Below are positions 61,201-64,000 of a stretch of 64,000 bases of DNA, piece after piece. The stretch is from contig NC_134029.1 in assembly GCF_964204645.1 (NCBI RefSeq), positions 9,538,850 to 9,602,849 on the forward strand. The letters run 5' to 3'. The notes beneath the pieces are model-generated. The model saw nothing but the letters and a program-made list of their open reading frames with translations, searched no databases and was not told the origin of the DNA. The stretch is from Tubulanus polymorphus. Its lineage: Eukaryota; Nemertea; Palaeonemertea; Tubulaniformes; Tubulanidae. A program made the position numbers and the translations under genes. Position 1 is the first letter of the stretch. The number at the start of each line of letters is the position of its first letter.

Positions 61201-61494
61201 CAATGGGACCAATGACTCAGTTGAGAGAGTCAGTCCGTACCATGTTCTACTTACCTGACTGATATCGCTACACCATGCTGCCTTTTCTTGTAGCGTTGAA
61301 GCGACCAATGTGATTGTGACTGGCGGTCCACTTTTTGTATCGACTATAATCCGGAAGTCGAGGCCATTGTAGTCGATGCTTGATCGATGTTCACATGACT
61401 GCGTCGATAGGAGGTTCGCCTGTGAGCCGGCACTCATACTGGAATCTATGGAGCACGCTGGAATAAGAGTGGGGGTTCGGGAATACACGTGACA
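24904..61494 (-). CDS. RASGRF: RASGRF1/2-type Ras guanine-nucleotide-releasing factor (gene span, N-terminus off window)
   Basis: Eighteen minus-strand exons join in phase, read from high to low coordinate: 61494-61255, 60815-60733, 55498-55423, 55115-54913, 53160-53021, 48681-48592, 48198-47413, 42317-42188, 37662-37562, 37472-37363, 37253-37071, 33603-33506, 31744-31660, 30732-30535, 30286-30207, 25789-25672, 25583-25515, 25056-24904 (TAG). They give about 980 residues: end of PH2, REM/RasGEF_N, a Ser/Pro linker of more than 350 residues, and a complete CDC25 domain ([46 protein letters not shown]). The order is that of vertebrate RASGRF1/2, which are Ca2+/calmodulin-responsive exchange factors for Ras (CDC25) and Rac (DH). 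The PH1, coiled-coil, IQ and DH exons are not seen and should lie beyond 64000. Mollusc-like genomes probably have a single ancestral copy, so RASGRF1 versus RASGRF2 cannot be assigned. Confidence 0.95.
25515..25583 (-). CDS. RASGRF: RASGRF exon: CDC25 domain, [10 protein letters not shown] helix
   Basis: The acceptor is ATTTTAG and the donor GTTAGT. The 69-nt exon (23 codons, phase 0) encodes [20 protein letters not shown] then HSR, matching human ISHIIREIRQFQQTAYKIEH. Confidence 0.97.
25672..25789 (-). CDS. RASGRF: RASGRF exon: CDC25 domain, [11 protein letters not shown] block
   Basis: The acceptor is ATTGTAG and the donor GTAAGA. The 118-nt exon encodes [20 protein letters not shown] then [19 protein letters not shown], almost identical to vertebrate RASGRF and including the SCR3 signature. 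Confidence 0.98.
26030..26630. mobile_element. TA-flanked DNA element, CCGTATTTTCCGGC termini
   Basis: The left end CCGTATTTTCCGGCCAATAA and its exact complement at the right end (TTATTGGCCGGAAAATACGG) are both flanked by TA. Inner inverted words CGGCTTATTGGGCG lie near 26090 and 26550. It is 601 bp and non-coding, so a non-autonomous element of a TA-target superfamily. Confidence 0.85.
27555..27960 (+). repeat. Tandem repeat of about 110-145 bp units
   Basis: Three diverged units share ATGCATCAAGAATTGCAGG, AAATTCAAGATGGC and GGCAGCCA(T/C)ATTTGA. These AAGATGGCYGCC-type repeats are common in molluscs. A GAGGCCCACGGGCC word precedes the array at 27371. Confidence 0.65.
29100..29830. other. 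Unassigned higher-complexity segment inside a RASGRF intron
   Basis: Base composition is more balanced than the surrounding intron and there are several interrupted open frames on both strands. No transposase or reverse-transcriptase motif was recognised. It may be a decayed retroelement or pseudogene. Confidence 0.3.
30207..30286 (-). CDS. RASGRF: RASGRF exon: CDC25 domain, [10 protein letters not shown]
   Basis: The acceptor is TTTTCCAG and the donor GTAATA. The 80-nt exon encodes [20 protein letters not shown] then MRDALH, matching human [26 protein letters not shown]. In related Ras-bound structures this region precedes the helical hairpin. Confidence 0.97.
30535..30732 (-). CDS. RASGRF: RASGRF exon: CDC25 catalytic core
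   Basis: The 198-nt exon (66 codons, phase 0) contains [20 protein letters not shown] then NYNGVLQI, the most conserved RasGEF core (R-x-x-x-I-E-K-W, ADICRC-HNYN), and ends [13 protein letters not shown]. The acceptor is ATGTTAG and the donor GTATTT. All core residues expected for an active Ras exchanger appear present. Confidence 0.98.
30733..31659 (-). other. RASGRF intron
   Basis: A GT-AG intron of 927 bp. It contains a short word shared with about 18405 (CTTCATTCTCATTGCTCATT-like, near 31370) and nothing else recognised. Confidence 0.8.
31660..31744 (-). CDS. RASGRF: RASGRF exon: CDC25 domain, SCR1-SCR2 region
   Basis: The acceptor is TTTTGTAG and the donor GTAAGT. The 85-nt exon encodes [20 protein letters not shown] then LVSKRFNE, aligned with human [29 protein letters not shown]. 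Confidence 0.95.
31745..33505 (-). other. RASGRF intron with composite repeat pieces
   Basis: A 1761-bp intron. A weak GTATTCATTTATTACATACA repeat end lies near 31795, and composite-repeat words occur at 32460-32530 (GGGGTCCAGGGATGCTGTGC) and 32752-33060. Confidence 0.75.
32752..32947 (+). mobile_element. Diverged composite repeat copy
   Basis: It contains AAACTGGTGCTGTCTAGGAT, TGTCTTCAAAACTTCCCAAC and ACAGACAAACAGAC, then AAGTCAACACAATAGCCTGC and AAGTCGGCTGAA. The terminal hairpin has been disrupted by a duplication of CTGCTGCGACNGTTC. Confidence 0.6.
33506..33603 (-). CDS. RASGRF: RASGRF exon: start of CDC25 (RasGEF) domain
   Basis: The acceptor is TTTTTTTCAG and the donor GTAAGT. The 98-nt exon encodes [20 protein letters not shown] then [12 protein letters not shown], the first helix of the catalytic domain (human SALEIAEQLTLLDHLVFKKI). 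Confidence 0.96.
33604..37070 (-). other. RASGRF intron, 3.5 kb
   Basis: It contains a piggyBac-derived element (35515-36464) and a lone GCTAATGGGTTAA terminus at about 33987-33998. The rest is AT-rich with no supported feature. Confidence 0.8.
35515..36464 (+). mobile_element. piggyBac-type element with broken transposase start
   Basis: It is flanked by TTAA on both sides (35511-35514 and 36465-36468). The termini CCCTTACAATACCAC and the complementary GTGGTATTGAAAGGG form an imperfect inverted repeat. From 35665 an ORF beginning [18 protein letters not shown] continues into an acidic Ser/Asp stretch ([13 protein letters not shown]) and stops near 35819. This is the kind of N-terminus seen in piggyBac transposases; the catalytic part is missing, so the element is non-autonomous. 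Confidence 0.85.
37071..37253 (-). CDS. RASGRF: RASGRF exon: helical segment before CDC25 domain
   Basis: The 183-nt exon (61 codons, phase 0) begins [20 protein letters not shown] and contains [13 protein letters not shown], matching human QDFETNDELKCKVIGFLEEV ... QERKAAANIIRTL. The acceptor is TTCTAG and the donor GTAAGT. Confidence 0.97.
37363..37472 (-). CDS. RASGRF: RASGRF exon: [14 protein letters not shown] segment
   Basis: The acceptor is TCTATTAG and the donor GTAAGT. The 110-nt exon encodes [20 protein letters not shown] then [16 protein letters not shown]. This aligns with vertebrate [25 protein letters not shown], the helical segment that completes the REM module. Confidence 0.97.
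37562..37662 (-). CDS. RASGRF: RASGRF exon carrying the conserved [11 protein letters not shown] motif
   Basis: The acceptor is TTTATCAG and the donor GTCAGT. The 101-nt exon encodes [20 protein letters not shown] then [25 protein letters not shown] matches the vertebrate RASGRF AASAFAIATAGA, a small island of conservation inside an otherwise diverged linker. Confidence 0.95.
37663..42187 (-). other. RASGRF intron, 4.5 kb
   Basis: It contains a 285-bp TTAA-flanked element (40112-40396) and AT-rich sequence with trinucleotide runs (about 41028-41090). Long open frames at 37959-38381 and 37995-38261 lie on opposite strands of the same AT-rich stretch and are not supported. Confidence 0.75.
40112..40396. 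mobile_element. TTAA-flanked MITE, CCCTTTCAGTGC termini
   Basis: TTAA at 40108-40111 and 40397-40400 flank CCCTTTCAGTGC and its perfect complement GCACTGAAAGGG. Internal words ACACCGC(A/G)CTGCGGTGTA are also self-complementary. It is 285 bp, non-coding, and piggyBac-type by target site and CCC start. Confidence 0.85.
42188..42317 (-). CDS. RASGRF: RASGRF exon: linker
   Basis: The acceptor is TTTTTTAG and the donor GTACGT. The 130-nt exon encodes [20 protein letters not shown] then [20 protein letters not shown]. It is low-complexity and in frame with both neighbours. It has no recognised domain; support comes from phase and splice sites. Confidence 0.85.
43265..43298 (-). repeat. Dispersed GCAGAAAACCCGTTATYGCTG motif, one copy
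   Basis: On the minus strand it reads GTGCAGAAAACCCGTTATTG then CTGCTTTGCAGCTAT, matching 3693-3725, 3919-3955 and (minus strand) 9432-9462. Confidence 0.7.
43322..43560 (+). pseudogene. Dead non-LTR retrotransposon reverse-transcriptase fragment
   Basis: The translation contains [18 protein letters not shown] and WLSSYL followed by stop codons and a frameshift before a GVTQG-like word. These match the FDKVxHxxLLxKL, WLxSYL and GVPQG spacing of LINE reverse transcriptases. It is inactivated by in-frame stops and at least one indel. Confidence 0.7.
43600..44130. repeat. Degenerate GTTCGAACGAAAA repeat
   Basis: The words TTGTTCGAACGAAAAA, TTCTGTTCGATTGAACG and GACAAGAAAATTCTGTTC recur many times over about 530 bp with irregular spacing. 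It is an old minisatellite; TTCGAA-centred self-complementary words make it hairpin-prone. Confidence 0.75.
45556..45586. repeat. (AAT)n microsatellite
   Basis: About ten AAT units. A short hairpin AGGGTTTTCTGT / ACAGAAAACCCT lies just downstream at 45608-45637. Confidence 0.95.
46215..46284. repeat. (AT)n microsatellite
   Basis: About 35 TA dinucleotides in a RASGRF intron. Confidence 0.98.
47413..48198 (-). CDS. RASGRF: RASGRF large exon: Ser/Pro-rich disordered linker
   Basis: This 786-nt exon (262 codons, phase 1 to 1) has acceptor ATTTCAG and donor GTAAGT. It begins [20 protein letters not shown] and is rich in Ser, Pro and Thr, with many SP sites: [25 protein letters not shown]-like repeats and a basic patch near the end ([11 protein letters not shown]). 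It lies where vertebrate RASGRFs have a phosphorylated, PEST-like linker. No folded domain is visible; proline-directed kinase regulation is inferred. Confidence 0.93.
48592..48681 (-). CDS. RASGRF: RASGRF exon: basic Ser-rich linker
   Basis: The acceptor is TATTTCTAG and the donor GTAAAT. The 90-nt exon is phase 1 to phase 1 and encodes [20 protein letters not shown] then [15 protein letters not shown] resembles the human RRRKLSL segment at the same place. A second donor 6 nt upstream (GTTTGG) would remove two residues without changing frame. Confidence 0.82.
48682..53020 (-). other. RASGRF intron, 4.3 kb
   Basis: No exon was recognised. A minus-strand open frame at 49567-49929 ([20 protein letters not shown] ...) has balanced composition and may be a decayed repeat, but no family could be named. 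Confidence 0.65.
53021..53160 (-). CDS. RASGRF: RASGRF exon: start of linker after REM
   Basis: The acceptor is ATTTTCAG and the donor GTATGA. The 140-nt exon stays open in the carried frame and encodes [20 protein letters not shown] then [20 protein letters not shown]. Similarity to vertebrate RASGRF is weak here, so the call rests on splice sites, phase and position. Confidence 0.8.
53790..54088 (+). repeat. Composite repeat copy, variant body
   Basis: GACCATGACCTTTGACCTAG and TCACCTAGTTACTTTAAAGG are followed by GGACAGACAGACGGAAAGTG and the shared terminus GCAAGTGGGCTAA. It shares the 3' end but not the body of 22769-23038. Confidence 0.6.
54471..54675 (+). mobile_element. Composite repeat copy
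   Basis: AAAATGTGTAAAAAGTACTG, CCAGTTTTTGGGCTGTTGAT and CTTCAAAACTTCCCAAACAT, ending ATGTGGGCTAA, follow the same order as 22769-23038. Confidence 0.65.
54913..55115 (-). CDS. RASGRF: RASGRF exon: REM (RasGEF_N) domain core
   Basis: The 203-nt exon begins [20 protein letters not shown] and continues [20 protein letters not shown]. This is the RasGEF_N signature that braces the catalytic helical hairpin in SOS and RASGRF. The donor is GTAAGT. The segment after VFTT is more diverged than the helices. Confidence 0.97.
55423..55498 (-). CDS. RASGRF: RASGRF exon before REM
   Basis: The acceptor is ATTGCAG and the donor GTATTG. The 76-nt exon encodes [20 protein letters not shown] then CKVPQ, matching human RASGRF SDASLYCDDVDIRFSKTMNSCKV. 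Phase is 2 in and 0 out. Confidence 0.95.
56882..57360. mobile_element. TTAA-flanked element, CCCTTAGGAACCTG termini
   Basis: TTAA at 56878-56881 and 57361-57364 flank CCCTTAGGAACCTG and its exact complement CAGGTTCCTAAGGG. The interior has two copies of a perfect palindrome-like word (CTCTCGCAAATTTGCGAGAG at 56896-56915; a shorter one at 56943-56960). Near 57220-57280 the reading [12 protein letters not shown] recalls the acidic N-terminus of piggyBac transposases. Non-autonomous, 479 bp. Confidence 0.85.
57736..57756. repeat. Short (AT)n run
   Basis: About ten TA dinucleotides. Confidence 0.95.
59160..59780. repeat. Degenerate ACATGTAC minisatellite-like stretch
   Basis: The words AACATGTACAT, GCAAACATG, GTAGT(A/C)TG and ATACAAACATG recur about every 25-35 bp over 0.6 kb with heavy divergence. 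It is rich in self-complementary ACATGT. Confidence 0.7.
60074..60344. repeat. Twin adjoining hairpins with a shared loop
   Basis: Hairpin 1: arms 60074-60168 and 60195-60289 match over 95 nt with two differences; loop 60169-60194. Hairpin 2: arms 60287-60302 and 60329-60344 match 16/16; loop 60303-60328. The stems are unrelated in sequence, but both loops are 26 nt, read YAGGTTCTTRAAAGTCTTTG then TCTTAT, and differ at only two positions. Both loops are bordered by CATA and TATG. Confidence 0.95.
60733..60815 (-). CDS. RASGRF: RASGRF exon linking PH2 to REM
   Basis: The acceptor is TTTGTAG and the donor GTAGGT. The 83-nt exon starts in phase 0 and leaves two bases. It encodes [20 protein letters not shown] then VTMPQSV, matching human CVDNIRCNGLM ... 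SKVTVPQMI. It exactly fills the phase gap between the PH2 exon and the next exon. Confidence 0.9.
60816..61254 (-). other. RASGRF intron
   Basis: A GT-AG intron of 439 bp. No recognised feature. Confidence 0.85.
61255..61494 (-). CDS. RASGRF: RASGRF exon: C-terminal half of the second PH domain
   Basis: The donor GTAAGT follows DISQ at 61255. The exon encodes [20 protein letters not shown] followed by [20 protein letters not shown], the last strands and C-terminal helix (with the invariant Trp) of RASGRF PH2. The stretch [10 protein letters not shown] aligns loosely with the human SLIDCTLLE. The 5' boundary is uncertain: 61494 (after CTACAG, phase 0) is the choice here; 61507 (after ATTCAG) is possible. 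Confidence 0.85.
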
Positions 61495-61507
61495 CTGTAG
61501 TGACATG

Positions 61508-63395
61508 CTGAATGCTTTGCAGAGACCTTATGTACTCTGTAACTATTAAATTTATCAGAAATCATTCTTATTCACCAATCCTAATCTACGAACAGAGCGA
61601 CTACAAAAATCTGCACTCACACATCTATTTCAACCTCAAATTTAAACAAAAACCTAACATTTTTGTATGTATATGTATAAGCCACTAAGTTATTGCAGTG
61701 TAATTTGAATTCTGCACATATTCGTGAGAATTGAAGCTGAAAATCTTTTGAGACAGTTGGTGCGTTCAATGATTGTGCCTGCAAAAATGATTGTGCCTGA
61801 TTTTTCCGCATCATCCTATCAAAACGAATGAGCCAGTGAATTCCATGCCACATATTATGTGATCTTAAATCAATAATAATAATAATGATAATAATAATAG
61901 GTGAAATGTAATAATATGAATATGATATTGTAAATATATAATTATCAGCATGTCACTCATAACAACAATGAAAGCCACCAAAGCAATTTGACTCGATGGT
62001 TTTTATAAAAATAAACTTGCGATATAGGATAATCCAGATAACTAGGTTACATTTTACTATAAGTCTAAAGAATTGTATTGTGAAACGTTTCGATATGTAA
62101 GTATATATAAGTATATGTAATTTACGACAATGCATTCAATAGTATCAAGATCAAGAGTTATACATAGTCCGAATCAGTTTAAGCAATTTTCATGTTATAC
62201 CAAGGGCCGGGAAGGTTGTAGCATTACAATGCAAGAGAATAAACAAGGGAAAATGACCATGATCAGAAACAATATAGTAAGCATGTACACTGTATGTACA
62301 TGCATGCTTCTGTCTGCACCAGTCAGTCTGTGTCAATGAAACTCATTCTGACAATGATTGGAATCTACTTTACTGAATAATCAGTGAATTCTCACTACAT
62401 TTGCAGGTGAACTATGCTAACTAGTGATTTAAAATAATACAGAAAACCTCTGTTGAACAATACTTTAACATAGCGGAAACGAATACAAACCAGCCACTTT
62501 CGGTATCCTGTAAAACTTCGCTGGTTGGCATTTAGTAATTTCACTATATGCACTTACAGTACTAAATTAAGCAGTATTCTTCATACAGAGGTTTTAGTGT
62601 ATTTTGTGCAGCCATACTTAGAAGCCTACGCATATCTGACTGGTGAACACTTGAGCATTTGAATATTCAAGAAGTTTTTCAACATCTAATGACATAAAAG
62701 CTTCCATGCACTAGTTTTCCCATCATATTTCTCCTCAATAAAGCACTTTCTTAATATCAAATGTGCTCCACACCCAAGAATTTACGCCTTGTAGGTTAGT
62801 CAATCAGCAGGATATTTGTTTACATTCCCCTGTTGGGGAGTTGTTAAGTTTTTTCTTTACTTACTATCCTCCTCAAAAAAGAAGACGTCTGACGTTGAAT
62901 CTTCAACTAACGTACAATCAGCTAATGGAATTTTTCCATAATTCTGAAAATGATGATGCAAACTACATTCTCACACTGATTTCACACATCAAAATTCCAT
63001 AACTCAATATTTGATGCTACTATCATATTCTTACGTATTATACCTGTCAATTCTATGTAAAATGTTCAACAAAACATCATATTTGAAACATCAAATTTGA
63101 TCTTGGATATACTGTAAAAACCAAGTCACTATCACTTCCTTATGAAACGTATGAAGGTTGACAATCAATTTTGGTCAATAAAGAAGTTTCCAGTTTCTAG
63201 GCGCCATTTTGTGGCGGTCCCTCAAGGTTCCCATTGTTGCGATAATTTGCGTTCATTTTTAAAACATAAGTTTTGATTGAATGTCATATAGCTCTGCAGT
63301 CCCTTGCTTGATTAAATTCATTTATAGACCATTTTAAAGGAAATTAAATGCAGATATTTGCGCCAGCGATTCTTGGATTTTTTTTAACGCAACAA
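61508..63395. other. Region upstream of the visible RASGRF exons
   Basis: No DH or PH exon could be recognised on the minus strand. It contains an (AAT)n patch at 61872-61900 and AT-rich sequence. The earlier RASGRF exons are inferred to lie beyond the window. Confidence 0.5.
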
Positions 63396-63806
63396 TTAAG
63401 AGCAGTGACGATTGTGTAACCAAGGACCGCATATTTCAACCGTGCGTAAAAAAATTGCAATTTCTACAGATTTTGAAATATCTAAGTGGTTATTAAAGCT
63501 AGATTCCCCATCTTTTCTGAGGTTAAAGAGCGTTATTTGCAGGTTTAGCCTGGGTTGAAAATTTTTAAATATCTTTCCTGACGACTGATCTGTAACCACT
63601 AGAGTTTGAGGGGATATTTTGAGATTATAATTCCAATCTTGTTTGTACAACGTTTGGCGGGAGCATTCGTTTAAGCTTGCTTTCGCGATCCGGTTTTTCC
63701 CACTATTGAAGTTTGAACCGCGCAGTTTAGGAATTGTCATATGCAGTTCGTCCAGCTTAGCGCCGATTTTGTGTTCGGTGAAATCATGGACTCGTTTGGA
63801 GTCCAT
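63396..63806 (-). CDS. Unassigned 136-residue ORF with a strong start context
   Basis: The ORF starts at 63806 in CACCATGG, a near-ideal animal initiation context, and begins MDSKRVHDFTEHKIGAKLDE. It is lysine- and asparagine-rich, has no signal peptide, membrane segment or domain I recognise, and runs to a stop at 63396. The first 80 codons lie in a locally CpG-richer stretch. It lies upstream of the visible RASGRF exons but shows no similarity to RASGRF N-terminal domains. It may be a first exon of another minus-strand gene, a nested gene, or chance. Confidence 0.3.
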   Translation of the reverse strand: MDSKRVHDFTEHKIGAKLDELHMTIPKLRGSNFNSGKNRIAKASLNECSRQTLYKQDWNYNLKISPQTLVVTDQSSGKIFKNFQPRLNLQITLFNLRKDGESSFNNHLDISKSVEIAIFLRTVEICGPWLHNRHCS

Positions 63807-64000
63807 GGTGAAATGGGGGCTATCAATTCAAACGCTTATGACATGTTAAAAACATAAGTCTCTCTCGTAATCCCTCATTCTGGGATCATACGATGAATTT
63901 ACTGAACATCGACTTTCTTGCTGGAAAACATGACCAGAAAACCTTACTGATATCAAATTCCAATATCATGAATATCATATCTGTCCCCCATTTAATAATC

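Overview
This is animal nuclear DNA: AT-rich, with long repeat-filled introns, GT-AG splice sites and no bacterial gene organisation. The repeats point to a lophotrochozoan, most likely a mollusc. They include a roughly 155-bp tandem array and an (ACGG)n microsatellite of the kind known from bivalve 'pearl'/Helitron-like elements, interspersed copies ending in AAGTGGGCTAA, and a tRNA-derived SINE with an (AAAC)n-type tail. Species cannot be named from the sequence alone.

Three protein-coding genes are well supported. (1) DDA1, plus strand, 659-5741: four coding exons recovered. Only the first codons (about two residues) are missing, probably off the left edge. The product is a small subunit of the DDB1-CUL4 ubiquitin ligase. 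(2) USE1, plus strand, 5839-6609: an intronless 256-residue SNARE of the Golgi-to-ER pathway, starting only 97 bp after the DDA1 stop. (3) A RASGRF1/2-type Ras guanine-nucleotide exchange factor, minus strand, 61494 down to 24904: 18 exons reconstructed by splice phase and family similarity. They cover the end of the second PH domain, the REM (RasGEF_N) domain, a long Ser/Pro-rich linker and the complete CDC25 catalytic domain with its stop codon. The N-terminal half (PH1, IQ, DH) should lie to the right of this window. A weak unassigned ORF with a good start context lies at 63396-63806 on the minus strand.

Layout: 1-5741 DDA1 with repeat-bearing introns; 5742-6881 USE1 and its 3' end; about 6.9-24.3 kb intergenic and repeat-rich (microsatellites, a 155-bp tandem array, a SINE, MITEs); 24.3-61.5 kb RASGRF exons separated by introns holding transposon remnants. 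The introns contain three different TTAA-flanked piggyBac-type elements, two TA-flanked elements with related CCGTA...CCGGC termini (about 0.6 and 3 kb), a dead LINE reverse-transcriptase fragment, minisatellites, and an unusual pair of adjoining hairpins (60074-60344) with different stems but almost the same 26-nt loop.

The three genes are not one pathway: DDA1 acts in ubiquitination, USE1 in membrane fusion, and RASGRF in Ca2+-linked Ras/Rac signalling. The DDA1-USE1 adjacency looks like old linkage, since both human genes lie in 19p13.11 as far as I recall. No new multi-gene system was found. The most novel signal is structural: the twin hairpins and other foldback sequences.
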